Shown in pieces: positions 34,315-46,780 of a stretch of 64,000 nt of DNA. The translations under genes were made by a program, and so were the position numbers. Location: the NCBI GenBank assembly GCA_030704615.1, contig CM060733.1:28894001-28958000 (forward strand). The letters are read 5' to 3'. Source of the DNA: Takakia lepidozioides. Taxonomy: Eukaryota > Streptophyta > Takakiopsida > Takakiales > Takakiaceae. Numbering within the stretch: the stretch's first letter is position 1; every line of letters starts with the position of its first letter. The notes below the pieces were generated by a model, which was given only the letters and a program-made list of their open reading frames with translations, ran no database searches and had not been told where the DNA came from.

Positions 34315-35794
34315 CTGGCTATTAGGAGGTTCCCTAATAGGCTTCCCCAAATGAGGTTTCTTGATGGAGAAGTTTCCTTAAACAAAGGAGGTATCTTGAT
34401 GGAGACGTTTCCTCCAAATGAAGCTTCCTGAGTAGTTTCCCAAATTACTCTCGGTAATTTGGTAAACTCCCGGTAACTTGGTAACTAATAATAATTTATG
34501 ATAAATCATGGTAGATCATGATAGATCACGGTAACTTTTGATAGCATGGTAACTTGGTAACTTGGTAACTTCTGGTATTTACTCAGGACTGGTAAGTTCC
34601 TCTGGGCTATGTCCGTGACACCAACTACCAGATCAGCCGTTCCGACTCTCACGACCTTCAACATCATGTGCTCTCGAGACGATGGGCCACCAATGCGACG
34701 CGTAGACTACAACAGATCGCGGTATACATGACTGTATATATGACTATCCCGTAGTCATAAACGGTACATGTGACTTCAATGACTTTAAATCGTGCAAACC
34801 AAGTGAATACAATGAGTACATGATGGTCGGTCACGTATGACTGCAGTAAGATGAACTAAGTGATACATCTCACTGTCATTTGGCAGTCATATGTACTTCT
34901 ACCATACATGACTTAGTGTGCTGCTGCCAATTGTACACGTGTCTCTTTTCAATAAGTCCAGAAGGTTTTCGTGGATGTGCACCATATGGCATCTCCAAAA
35001 ATTGACACGTGACATATTATGAGGATGCATTGCAGTCATTATCCTGACTACCAACATGTTGATATCTGGACCCGTGGCATCATATAATTAGTTTACTTTA
35101 AATATTTAAAGTCATTCCCATGACTATGTCTGTAGGATCTCGTTGCCATGTGTTTTTCCAAGGATATGACACGTGTCAATGTATGATGCGATGTTGTGTA
35201 GTCATGGTGCCTACTGTAAAGTGGTTTGTTGGGTTGGAGGCGTGGCATCAAATTAGTTGTTTGAGAATTTGGTTTTTAATATTATTTGGAAAATCATAAC
35301 ACACCATCATTCACAAGAAAGAACAAAGTGGCAAAGTGCAAAGGACATAACAGAAACACTGAAGCCAACAACAGATGTAAAAAGAGATTCTCTTAAACAA
35401 CTGCCAGTCAGATTTACAAAATAGCGCTATTGTCCCAGAATCTGGCTCCTCAAAACACAGTCTAAGGGCATAAGTTCATCACCCTGTATTTCTGATCGAA
35501 TACTTTTGTAAGTAGCACCATGTGCACTGAAAACAGAACCAGCCCTACTTTGTGTGCCCCTTTAGCTATCCCTACCACAACACCCATAATCCAAATATAT
35601 CCTCCCCTTCGCTGGACAATTAGGGACTACTCTGAAAAGAGGACAGAACAGGCTGAAATGTATTGAAGATGAGGGTACCCGATTTTATCAAGTGTGCAAT
35701 TGCTGCTGTTGCTTCCTGTTACATCCACGAGGCTCCTGCACTCAGCATACATGTGAGTTGCATCCACCCAATTAGCTTGCTTGAATAATTCACC

Positions 35795-36000
35795 ATGAAA
35801 AGGGGAAGGGGTACATCCCTGAGCCACACCTTGGTCTATATCATAGAAGTTAAACTTCTGTCCATTAACCGTTGACACAACATTTTGGTGTGAGCATGCA
35901 AATTATGGACAACTCTCCACATCTTTCCCCTGATCCCCAGAGTGGGAGCCATAGACCGTCTCTCCACGCTTTGGAGAAATGGATCATGTGCACACGGAGG
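35795..36000 (-). pseudogene. non-LTR reverse-transcriptase fragment
   Basis: Two overlapping frames give LGIRGKMWRVVHNLHAHTKM and then VNGQKFNFYDIDQGVAQGC followed by TPSP. This matches the conserved palm region of LINE-type reverse transcriptases before the YxDD motif. A frame change separates them. Only about 200 bp is recognisable. Confidence 0.6.
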
Positions 36001-36765
36001 AACCACACTGCAATGCAGCAAACAAAGGCACTAGAATTGAGAGGAGGATCACCTGAAAGGAGGAAAAGTGATGAGGGAAGAACAAAGCTGAAAAATCTTG
36101 TAAAGAAGCCCACAACAAGCACTTCTTGTGAGCAGCATTCCACCACACGAAGGATGTCCCTTTGATGGAGACACACAAACAAGAGCTGAACCACAAGGGA
36201 TAGTCAAGGAGGATGAGCATGATGGGCCAGAGACAGAAGGAAATGTCAACGCCTATGACCAGATTTGGAGAAGATATGATGAGGAGAGGAAAACTTAAGT
36301 GAAGAGAACAATAGGCATTCACCTTTTTGCCTCCGTTGTCCCACCATTGACCGGGGTTAGAAAAGTATTCATTCCACAGCTTCTCCTCATCTCTGTTACC
36401 TGTTTTTGGATACTTGAACCTGTTGTCACATTGGCAGTATCATGTCACTCACTCCAAACTATCAAATGGTTCACTCAACCAGCTAACTTGCAGAATTCAA
36501 CATGAAAATAGAGTGCCAATTCTGATAAGAGGGAAAAACAGGTGAAATGTGTTGAAGAAGGTGCCTTCATTAGCAATGCCTGATTTTATCAATTGTGTTG
36601 CTGCTGATGCGGCTTCCACTTGACCATCTGTTTCTTATACTTGTCCTTCCACAGGGAATGATAGGTAATCTGGAGCTTGAAACCCGACCTTCTTAGATGA
36701 ATCTGGACCCCCACTCTATCCCTGCTCTTCAGCCGTCCATGACTATGTACAAATCATGCATACAT

Positions 36766-37286
36766 CCTTACCTTGCTGCTAGCAGCTGACATGGAAGTAA
36801 AGCTAACTTCTAATCAATGCCTGTTGCAGGTATATTTCATTGCAACATCACAAGAGTTGACAAGGGTGGATGTTGTAACCAAGGCACCAGTCATCCATCA
36901 CTTTTCAGAGACAATTGCTAGGCTTGTGACTATCACATGCTTTGGGCAGCAAGAACGGTTTTCCCTGCCCAACATTGAACATGTAGATTCTAGTCTACGC
37001 ATGGACTTTTGACACAACAATGCAGCCAATGAATGGATTGGTTACCGGTTATGTTCAGAATGACTCTGGTACAATTCCAGCTTTGATGATATCCCCATGC
37101 ACCTCTTTGCCCTTTTCCCGGGCTTCACCCCTACCCCCATCATTTGCTCATAGGTCTCCAAAGCCTCCATCCCATGTCCCTGCTGTGCATACCCTGCAAG
37201 CATCGCACTCCACGACACCACATCTCGCACTCCACGCACAAATGTAGGCTGTCATTGTCAGCTGCTAGCAGCAAGGCAAGGATGAA
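36766..37286. repeat. inverted repeat of about 26 bp around a PPR scrap
   Basis: CCTTGCTGCTAGCAGCTGAC occurs on the plus strand at about 36,772 and on the minus strand ending at about 37,280, with CATCCTT(A/G) before each. The two copies enclose about 450 bp. Confidence 0.7.
37110..37239 (-). pseudogene. PPR repeat fragment
   Basis: The translation contains DVVSWSAMLAGYAQQGHGM, then EALETYEQMMGVGVKPG. This is one complete PPR motif of the plant PLS type, normally part of an organellar RNA-binding protein. It stops making sense on both sides, so it is an isolated captured fragment. A second PPR-like scrap (ATHMYAECRSLVD) lies near 35,740 on the same strand. Confidence 0.7.
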
Positions 37287-38512
37287 TGCTTGATTTGTGC
37301 AGAGGCATGGATAGTTGAAGGAATAGAGATAGAGTGTGGGTGACGCAGGGTGCTGGGCAATGGGCAAGATGTCTTTGTATAAACGTGAGTGACATTCCTA
37401 TCATCCTGGGTTTCATTTTTAGTGCATGTTTCTTTGTGAAGTATCTGACGACTTCGCCAATACACACCAACCTTTTTGCTTTGGTTTGTTTAGGACATGG
37501 GATAGAAGTTACCATAAACAACACTGGCATTGGTTTTTCATATATGGTATTAGATAATTCTCTTAATTGTTTCCGCCTTGGCAGGTTGCTCAGCGACCTT
37601 CCCTGGACGCTTTGGAGTATAGCGAGTGAGTGTCTCACAATGCAATATTGGTTGGTGCATCTTATGCAAGAACTTGGAAAACAAACAAATGTCCTTGCTG
37701 TAGTAATTCTTAAAGCCATGCAAGCCGTTTTTGATGGGTTGCAGATTGATGGAATACATGAGTAGTTAGAAGATTCTGGGTGAACACTTTTCAAAGTGTT
37801 ATAGTTAGACAAAATAATTCACATGAGAACATGCGACTATTTAATGTATTTTTAGATCGCAACAAAAATGATAATGATAAATAGATTGGTAAATAGAGAT
37901 GGTATGCAATCTCTTGGTTTGCTCAGCTTGTTGCAGTTATGTCTTGCTGCCTTGTTCTCTTGTATTATATATTATATTTCATTGTTGTAATAGACATGTA
38001 CATGACTGCTATCATAGTCATAATAATGACTACATCTATTTTCACTCTCCAATAGTACTACACCACGTGGCAGAAATACAAATATGTAAAAAAATAGCAA
38101 TACACCCCAAAAAAACACCCATCATGACACATGTCAATCTGCTGATGGACCACGTGTAAAAACTGCAATGCGCCACGTGTTGCAACCGGATTAGCACACC
38201 CGTAGTCATAGTTCGCAGTCATGGAGAGCTAAACACTCTGCCACGTGTCATTTCCTGCATCGAGCACGTGCCACTCTTGCACAGCCGCTGACATGGACTA
38301 CACTCTCCGTTCAGTCATTCAGTAAAGCCAGCGTGTATGACTACCCCCACAGCTGCTCTGGCGCCACGTGACAGCCAGCCTGGAGAGTCATATCTGCCAT
38401 GTCACAACTGACTAGGTCTTTACGTCTGCAGAGTCAGGAAGTCGTAAATGGCTTCCATGACTGCATTTGCAGTCATAACACAGAGACGTAAAAGCCGCAA
38501 TTTGTTGTAGTG

Positions 38513-40840
38513 TCAGCTGCCCACTGCCATAATTGGGGGGAAAGCAACGATCTCTCATGGCTTCAAGATGCGAGTGCTCATGTGCTATTGGGTCACCTCA
38601 TAGGTCATGATCTGGATGATACTAAGAGATCAGAAAAGTTCCTTTCCAACCTCAAACGAAGCCTGTCTCATTGGAGCTCGATGCATCTCTCCATCGCTGG
38701 CAGGGCTCTGGTAGCCAACCAAGTCCTCTTGGCTTCTTGCTGGTTTTCTTCCTCAGTTTGGTCACCGGGCGAAGTTGTAATCAAACAGATTAAGAGCCTA
38801 GTTCGCAATTTGATTTGGGGAGCCTCCAGCCCTTCGCAGAATAGAAGAGCTTTGGTGAGTTGGAAGCAAATAGCACAAAAGAAAAAGGATGGGGGCCTTC
38901 GAGTTATTGACCCTGGTTATCAGATCTGTGCTCTACTTGCCAAGTGGATACCCCGGATTTTCACGCATTTTTCTGCCCCATGGAGTATTCTAGTCAGGCA
39001 ACATCTCTTAAATGCAAAGCCTAACCCTCACTCTATTTGGCCACCCTCGGCACGTTGGGTGGTGCAAGGTGGAAACTCGAATGCCAAACCTCTATCTGGT
39101 TCCAGTGCGTGGAGATCCATATGGAGGGCCTGGATTGCTATGCGTATCTCTCTTGCTCAGCTTCAGCCCACGACGTCTGAGGAGGCCCTCAGACAACCCC
39201 TCTTTGGAAATTACAATAGAGATTTTGAAGCTCTCATTAAGTGTTCACCTCGCTGAGCATTTTGGGAAGCCGCGGGGGTTTCTCACTTTACTCACCTTTG
39301 GAGCGATGGTACTCTTTTGCCTAGAGAGCTTGTCACCTCATATATAACCAGTAGGCGGGCTGCTGCTGGTTGGGGGATGGTGATTGCTGATTTCCCTGAC
39401 CACTGGGTTTCTCTGACCTCCCATCCCAGGAACATGAAGGCCCTCAACACATGGTGGGGTTTGGAGGGTATCATTCCCAAAAAAGCTTTCTTTGCTAGGT
39501 CCTGGGATGGCTCTTCCCTTCGAGGCTGGTTGTTTAAAGTCCACCCTTCTGGTTTTTTACACTCTCCTAAAATTTCTCATTGCGAGGAAGTTGCCCTCTA
39601 CGCCATCAGAGTCATTTGTATGAACACTGGCAAGATCAGCCCCTCAGCGGCCAATGGCTGCCACCAAAGCTCTCACTTCCTCTTGGTTTTTGTTGGCTCC
39701 GCTAACCTTGCTTCAGTTCGACCCTAGTGAATGGATTTGGCAAGATAAGAAGCACTCGCCTTTCTTCTCTTACACGGTCAAGAAAGGGTACTCTAAACTA
39801 AACTTCCATATCCCAGTGGATCTCAAGCTTAACAAGAAATGGGCTCATTTCTCTGGCCATCCCAAATCTTGGAAGTGCATTTGGAAGGATATTTGGAGGA
39901 AAGACTGGGCTGCAAAGCTGTCGGGTTTTCTATGGAAGATGGTTAACAGAATTCTCCCAGTCTCTTACTCTGTTTCTGATGCTAGCTCAGTTTGTAAGCT
40001 CTGCAACATGAACGTGCCTGAAACCATGGAGCATTGCCTACTGTACTGTCACGCTGCCCGTGCTTCCTGGCGTATGGTCCGAAATTTCTACAACTTCTGG
40101 AACCCTCTCCCTCGGGATGATACCTCAGTATTACTTCTTAATTTTCAAGAGGATGCATTGTGGTCACCTTGCCCGGTATGGGCTTCCCTCAGAGCTCAGA
40201 CGCTATGGAATATCTGGAAAGCCAGATGTGGTTTTGTTTTTGCTAACAAATGGAGCAACGCTAGGGCTATATTGTTTATGGTTCACTCAGATTTAATGTC
40301 TGATGCTAGGAAGGCTTGGCGGGTTATTGGGGAAGCTCTATGCAGATGTGGCCCGAGAAGAAGGACTCAACTTCTCGATGAGTTTGACAACTCCTGGGGC
40401 AAAGGGGGCAAAATCTGCACCAGGCAATCTGATTCCCGAGTTCTCTGGAGCGACACCATCCCATCAGGCTGGCAGTTCGCTTAGTGCGATGCATACCCCG
40501 CTGGATCGGGAGGACCAGGAGGTCAATTGGAGGCATAGAAAATCAGTTAGGAAGGGCAAATCGATTGTGCAACGGTCCTTTGACACCTTTTCTTAGATGG
40601 ACACCACTCTTGAGTCTAAGCTTTATCTTCTCTTCTCTCATTACTAGACCTTATCAGACTCTTTCTCTGCAGACTGCTGCCTTTTGGTTACGAAGCATTG
40701 GCTTCCTACATCAGCCTCTATGGCACTTTAATATCGAGGTTATTTTTTCCTCATGATGCTATGCTTGTATCTTTCCCTTTTTCAATAAAGTAAAACAGGG
40801 CCACACCCCCCTGTTCCGCTAAAAAAATAAAAATAAAATC
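38513..40840 (+). mobile_element. LINE (non-LTR retrotransposon) 3-prime part, decayed
   Basis: The first segment (38,513-39,256) matches the region after the polymerase core of plant LINE ORF2 (AGRALVANQVLLASCW, LIWGASSP, GGLRVIDP). The later segment (39,654-40,484) has the zf-RVT zinc domain (FLWKMVNRILP, CKLCNMNVPETMEHCLLYC) and the usual C-terminal NIWKAR region. A stop near 39,256 and a frame change near 39,660 break the frame. The 3-prime end has AATAAA near 40,783 and an A-rich tail ending near 40,840. The 5-prime end coincides with the terminus of the CACTA-like relic, which suggests that the latter interrupted it. Confidence 0.8.
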
Positions 40841-42360
40841 CGTGATCCCTTGTTCAACCACTTTGCAATCTGTCCGCACATCATCCGGCCAAATCTTTAA
40901 AATTAGCACTAATTTGTCGAGGTTGTCAATGCCAAGTGGACATTTCCCTACCTAACATGTGCTAAAAAATTAAAAAGAGTGGCGGGCCCTTGGGGCAGGA
41001 CATGCCCAATTCCAATACCTAGGTCAATACCCTACATAGGTTGGTATTGACAAAAGCAATACCCGTGCAAAACCCATATTACAAGGACTATGCATGTCAT
41101 GGTAGTTGGGCTGGTGCACAGTCTCAGTCTCAGTCTCAGTCTCAGGGGGGTCATTAAATCATCTATTTGTTTATAACATTTTTTTAAAATTCTTCACTCA
41201 CCACAAATGATTTATTAAATCACATTTGTTTCATTGCTAATTAACAAATCAACGGAAATAAGGTCGTACATGTATAATAGGTCCACATGAATAGGACTTA
41301 CAAACATATGTGAAACATATTATGGAACATCTATGAAAATATTGGACTTACGAATCGCTAATCATGAGCTTGCACTCCCAAATTAGTGCCAAGAATGTCA
41401 AGCCTATGAACAACAATTGTGAGCGTGGGCTTACACGGTTGCATCGTTGCTTCCATTCCTATGACGCGAACTCAAGGCCAACTTAGAGAACTGGAAGCTT
41501 TACAAACTTGCAAAACCTCAAATTCGAAAACAACAATGGATACAAGAAGAGTAAGCGAGACCAATGCATCTTCCAAAACATCTTGGTGCTTTAGCTGGTT
41601 CAATTGTACAATATTTAAGTTTAGATCCACCCATAGTTTATGTTTCTTACATGAAGGAGAGAATTGGGTGATACGGACGAAGCCAATGTTAGAATTACTA
41701 TTAATCTTCCCAAGCTACAGACCCTTCAATCTGGAGGTGTCTCGTTCAGATTATTATGTCTTTAGCCAACCAGATTGTTAAAGGGGGACACCAAATGTTA
41801 GAAGACTTTGGGATGTAGGTTCTTGAGATATTTGATCTTAAAAGCATACTCCAAGAGCCTGAGAGAGCTCCTAGGGCTGTAGGGAATCCACTTGGCAAAG
41901 AGTGCCAAATCTGAGACTCAATGTCATACATCCCCAAAACCACCATATTTTTTTCTTCATACAAAGCTGATTCCACCAGACTAAGGCTCTATAGGTGGCA
42001 TATGTACCCCATATGTAGAGGGAGGCCCCCATAGGAAATTTCTAATCATCAGTTTGATGGGCTTGATGAGATCAGCAGTCCGAGTTCTAGACCAAACCAA
42101 TAAAACCACATAGATGCTAGAATAATTTGGTTAGTAATAAGAGCGCGACACTACAAGAAAGAAAGTCTAGCTAAGTACTAACATGCCATCGCCAGACGTT
42201 AAACTGAAAAAACATAGGATCAAATCTTTGGGAATGAGTGAGGTCATGCCCAATTAATTGATTCGCTATGAGATTCACCAAATATTAGTCACTTGATCTT
42301 TACATCTTTACATCTCTGTCGAAGTCTGGAGAATCAAGAAAGAAGCGAGTGGTGGTTTCC
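40841..42360. other. no gene recognised; one CACTA-like terminus
   Basis: Intergenic sequence. A short CAGTCT run lies at 41,120-41,145. CACTACAAGAAAGAAAGTC at 42,149 has the form of a CACTA terminus, but I see no partner end. Confidence 0.4.
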
Positions 42361-42985
42361 CTAGCATTCATGAGGAATTGAGCTCCAAGTATAGATGGTT
42401 AGCGAAGGGCTTGAGCATATGATTCCTTGTTTTGCCCAAGACTCGGTGAAGGCTCCGTGGAGCTGATGTTCAGCCTCTGGATGCTTGCCGATGTCTGCAG
42501 ACAGTTTAATCCAAGCTTTTCGAGCCTCAGTTTGAATGTCAAAGAAAGCCATAGCAAGCAATGACGAAGATGTAGATTTTGTGTTGCCTAAGGCCATGCG
42601 CATCTGGTTTTCCAGATGTGCCAAAGGCCAACAGCCCTTATAGGGCATGTAGATGCTGATTGCTTGGTTGCCTGGTCATAGTTGAGGAGCAAGCTGATTG
42701 AAGAGAGAGGGGTAGGGTGCCAAGCTCGAAGAACCATGTTAATGAGGGGCCAGACCTTAGAAGGGATGGTGCATTGAAGGAGGCCTAGGCTGTGCTCAAG
42801 GGATTCAGCTAACATCATTTGCAGAGAAGAGCGTCGGAGAATTGTAGCCAGCGCCCAACTTTGAGGACCCTATTAGCGATCTGCCAGAGGAATGCTGCGG
42901 TTTTCGCTGGTCTAGTCTTTACCCAGATTCCTTTCCAGATGTTTGACCACTTTTCGTCTTGAAAGCCATAGGCCCCCCCTTTTGG
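42361..42985 (-). mobile_element. second LINE 3-prime relic
   Basis: Minus-strand frames show WSNIWKGIWVKTRPAKTAAF then LWQIANRVL, followed after a frame change by VGLWHIWKTRCA and EARKAWIKLS and a C-terminal FTESWAKQGIIC. All align in order with the LINE at 38.5-40.8 kb but are clearly diverged. The N-terminal part is missing. Confidence 0.75.
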
Positions 42986-43850
42986 CATTCCATTTTGATG
43001 TGGGGGTGGATGCCAGGCTAAGGCATTTGTAGGCTAAAAAGTGTGAGCTAACCATGAAGCTTCCATGACCACTCCTTTGGGTCTAATTGTAAGGCCATGA
43101 GAGGCCTTTGCCCAATCTAGACAAATGTGTTTCTATGCATCTTATTCATTAATGTTGGCCAAAAAGTTTTTCTACTTCCAATTTGTTTTATTTTTTAAGT
43201 GAAACTTGGGAGCGATATGTCACAATTCTACTTCCAACTTGTTTTGTGACTGCTTCCGGCCATGTTGTCCCATTCCACAACATTTGTTTTGCTTTCTATT
43301 GGAGACTGTTATTATAATCATGCCAGCTAAAATAACCAGTACTGTTGGCCAAAGAACTAAGTAGTTGCAATTTGTTTTGTGGGGTTGTTTGAGCTGAAGT
43401 ATCATGATTCAGCCCCTCAACTCAGTACCGTACTTCAGCCTACACTGTTCCTTAGTTTTTTAGTTTTTAGTTTTTCTTGGACTTTGATCAATTGGGAGTT
43501 TTCCCTTGGTCAAAATGGTCAAAATGTTCAACACGGGCTTGAGAGAGTTTTTTGAAAATACCCCTTAGTTGTGTGGTATATGTCAAAGAATAACCATCCC
43601 GCTCATACTCGTTCAAATCTAAAAAAGAAGCGGGCATATTAAAAACTCAAACAAACTCAAATAACATTTTGAGAATACTCCTTTTGTCTCTAGTATATGT
43701 AAAAGATATACCGCACCATTGGTATTCCTTCAAATTTGGAAAAGAAGAGGACATAATTTGAATTACTTATTTTCCCGCCACACTAATGATAACTTACATA
43801 CTAGTGTGGTCTATGCCGTTCAGCGCAATCATTTCATATTCCAGGAAAAC
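42986..43850. other. no gene recognised
   Basis: AT-rich intergenic DNA. TTCTACTTCCAA(T/C)TTGTTTT occurs twice (about 43,162 and 43,229). Confidence 0.4.
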
Positions 43851-43852
43851 CC

Positions 43853-44395
43853 AATTTGCTATTTTTCATGAATTTCCAGTGACAAAAAAGACTTGAAATT
43901 CAATATCTCGATGCACCCTACTCATTGAGGGCTTTCTAGTGGTATCATGACCTCTCAGAGGCTTTGCGGTTTGGGACCTCAATGACGCTACAAACAAACT
44001 GCCAAATTTAAAATATTGACTAGTGTGGCCTCTGCTGTTTAGCACATATGAAAATCCAATCATGATAGTCATGTGAAAGATGTTATTTTCTCCTCTCACT
44101 ATTAAGGGGCCTGATTTGTGAGCTGTAGCTCCCAGATGTTTCCCTTTTGAATAAAAAAAAATACTTGAAATTTTCCAACACCAATATTCCAGAAAAAACC
44201 AATTTGCTATTTTTCATGAATTTCCAGTGACAAAACATACTTGAAATTCAATCTTTCCCACACCGCATGTCCAAAAATATGAAACTGCCTCGATGCACCC
44301 CTACTCATTGAGGGCTTCCCTGCAGTACTCAGGACGGAGGCCTTGCGATTTGGGAGATTTCAATGACGCTACAAAACAAACTATCTTGCTTAATA
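43853..44395. repeat. direct duplication, copies about 350 bp apart
   Basis: Both copies contain AATTTGCTATTTTTCATGAA, TTTCCAGTGACAAAA, ACTTGAAATTCAAT, CTCGATGCACCC, TACTCATTGAGGGCTT and CAATGACGCTACAAA. Copy 1 runs about 43,852-44,005 and copy 2 about 44,205-44,390. Confidence 0.8.
44102..44162 (+). repeat. short element 3-prime tail, copy 1
   Basis: AAGGGGCCTGATTTGTGAGC, then TGTAGCTCCCAGATGTTTCC and a terminal A-run. A second copy lies at 45,058-45,117. The shared end followed by poly-A suggests the 3-prime end of a SINE or LINE family. Confidence 0.6.
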
Positions 44396-45057
44396 GATAG
44401 ATATTAGCATGGGTGCCATATTAGTGTGGCCCAAACTAATATATGTGTGAGCCCTCAAAATTGGTGCCAAATGTTGTATTAGGTGCAGCGTCACAGTTTT
44501 AACCCAATATTCTCATGGAAGTGATCTATGTTTATGGTGCAGACGACAAAAAGCTATGCATAGCTGGGAATTTTTTTATAAAAGGGATGGCGCCCTGTAG
44601 ATCATTAAAAGGTGGAAAAACCTTGAGACATTCAAATATGAGTTTTATCTGTTTCTGAGCTGGAAAAGAGGGATTTGTTTTTTTCGTTTTCCCCCTATTG
44701 GTCAAGCTGCATACAAAGAAATCCACAAGGCTACTTACAGTAAGCCTGTTTCAACAACTACTTATTGTAGTTGTTAGTAAATATTAATGTGTTTCCTAAA
44801 CACAGTGACGGAAGTTGGCGGACCGAGCGTTGGAGAGGGAAGGAAGAACCAACCTTGAACCCCTTTAGTATTGATGCTGAGAAGGGTTAATCTGTGAGCA
44901 GAATTCTCACCCATCTGAGGAAGTTAACTAAAATCCAGACCTTAGCCCAACACTTGTACTAAGAGGAAGGGCTATAGTATCAATCAACCATGACTCTGCT
45001 CTGTCTTTTTTATTTATTTTTGCTCCCAAGCGAACTAAGAATAAAATCCACTAACTA

Positions 45058-45117
45058 TCAAGGGGCCTGATTTGTGAGCTGTCGCTCCCAGGTGTTTCCC
45101 TTTAAAAAAAAAACAAA
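45058..45117 (+). repeat. short element 3-prime tail, copy 2
   Basis: Near-identical to 44,102-44,162 up to the poly-A run (TGTCGCTCCCAGGTGTTTCC). Confidence 0.6.
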
Positions 45118-45241
45118 AAAATCCATCTTATAAGTTTGAGTGTGTGGGACCCCTTGAGACTGCATGGCTGCTGGGTACGTTGCTTGCAACACAAGTTTTA
45201 GTGATCAGAAGAGAGCACTATGAGACTCACCCACAAACTGC

Positions 45242-45984
45242 ATGTTTGCATCTCTGTACATTCTCGTGAGCATGGCGACCACAGCAGCTGCAGACACTGA
45301 TCTGGGGAGGGAGCTCGATCTGAGCTCACTTGAGCGAGTAATGCAAGCAGCGGGAGGGGCGCCCAAGCGTGTGAGCCTGGCATCACTGCCTTTGCCCAAG
45401 GGCCCTCTGGTAGAGAAGGCGTCAAAACTGGCTGCAGACTCCTTGGAGCCCTGCGTATTCAACCACAGTGCGCGATCGTACTTCTTTGGAGCCATAGCTG
45501 CGACTGACCAGTTTCCAGGCCTGAGTTGGGATCCAGAGAACTTTTACCTTGCAAGCATTCTCCATGACCTGGGTAATCTGCCTCCAACACCTTCACTCCT
45601 TGCGATGAATTAGCTTTATGTTTGAAACGAGTTCTGAGTTCTGAGTTCTGACTGAGGTTTTCCGTGAGATGGTTTTCTAAACTTGCGTGTCTTACGACGT
45701 ATCACACAGGTCTATCCAAGACTGCCATCGATGACACGCTCATATCCTATGAGTTCTATGGGGCGCTTCCAAATCTACAGCAGACATTGTGTTTGAAGCA
45801 TGTGCCCGCCACACCTCGTGGAAAAACTGTTGATGCATTCCAGCAATGTCGTATCCTGCACCAATCTTCAGAAGTGTACCTTCGGATCGACTGCCTGCCC
45901 ATCACATTTTTCAAGGACTTCAGTCACAGCTCTATGCGATTGAGATTGGCCCCAAGCATTGGATTCGCGGACTATGCCGGATAA
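45242..45984 (+). CDS. HD-domain protein of the cyanamide-hydratase type, partial
   Basis: Exon 1 (45,242-45,572) encodes about 110 residues with NHSARSYFFGA and LASILHDLG. These are the first His and the His-Asp pair of an HD metal-binding domain, in the spacing of yeast DDI2/DDI3-type cyanamide hydratases. A GTAATC donor follows. Exon 2 starts at 45,710 after CACACAG and reads LSKTAIDD then SYEFYGA, the next conserved block of that family. After this, similarity is lost; the frame stops at 45,984. The distal HD-domain helices (second His/Asp ligands) are not seen, so the gene is truncated or has exons I cannot place. Two starts are possible (45,242 or the ATG at 45,272). Confidence 0.6.
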
Positions 45985-46780
45985 TCGTATGTAGCCAAGA
46001 CAGGGTGGTGCTTAGCAACCTCGAAAAAGTGATATTTTTCGAACTCTTTGATATGGGCATATTCACAGCCTACAGCTTAGCTCCAGACAATAAAACTTCC
46101 TGGGGACTACCCTCAGTCTGGGTGGTTAGTCAAGTTCAAGCACTCTACATCCCTCATCTTAAGGAGAATTGGGCGTGGGCAACAAGCTGAAAACGGACTG
46201 TTGGGAGAGAAAAGGCTCTCTTCACAACCATCATGTACTCCTTTGTCTATGACAAAATATAACAAGTATGACAAGCATGTTAAGTATAGAATTTCCAAAT
46301 GCAATTCCTGTTTAATTTTGGTTGCAGAATTTATGATGCAAAGTCTAGGTAGAAAGTGTTGGAAGTTCAAGCTTCGCCATCATAGAAGGGAGGGAGAGAG
46401 CTGTCGACTGCATCACCAAAATGACATGTGCATTGTCCTGTAGCTAGTTCGTTTCAGTAGCATTTTTGTGTTCTAGATGTCAGTAGTAATCCGGACAATA
46501 TCATCATCAGCTACGATTTTACTTTTGATCATTCATTGGCACAAGAAATTACATAGCTGATTCACTACAGGATACTCCAACACTGGCATGCCAAATGCTT
46601 AATTTCTCATCCTGGCTGCCAGTACTGAAAACCCATCCAATCATATTTTCAGAGATCGAAGTTCTGGCATCAAAGAGTCCCCACCTCACCATTGGAGACA
46701 ATGAGCTGACTTTCAGCAATAACATCCAGGATAAGGCTCTATATCTGCTTCTCTGCATAACTGACTGACTCTACCCTCTG
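45985..46780. other. spacer between HD gene and LAZ1 gene
   Basis: An open frame at 45,846-46,190 (plus) has no recognised similarity. The rest is the presumed 3-prime region of the two converging genes. Confidence 0.35.

Larger units (their letters stand above)
34282..34620 (-). repeat. gypsy LTR, 5-prime portion (interrupted)
   Basis: Read on the minus strand this begins TGTCACGGAC at 34,620, a normal LTR start. It contains multiple GGTAACTT repeats (a U3-like region) and ends with a TATA box just before the inserted element. Joined to 15,778-15,484 it gives an LTR of about 625 bp, once the duplicated nine bases are counted once. Confidence 0.8.
34705..38512. mobile_element. CACTA-like relic
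   Basis: The right end, read inwards, is CACTACAACAAATTGCGG; the left end is GACTACAACAGATCGCGG. These match at most positions and have the form of CACTA-family termini. About 500 bp inside each end is rich in CACGTG-like strings (ACACGTG, CCACGTGT) and AGTCAT/ATGACT repeats, as expected for subterminal repeats. No transposase is visible, so it is non-autonomous or degraded. The interior holds scraps of other genes. No matching 3-bp duplication is evident, so the borders are tentative. Confidence 0.5.

Noticed and set aside
35627-36322. Coherent gene in the CACTA-like interior
   Set aside because: Only a short reverse-transcriptase segment is recognisable, in two frames; the remaining frames do not extend it.
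42149-42361. Second complete CACTA element
   Set aside because: A single terminus-like string without an opposite end or duplication.
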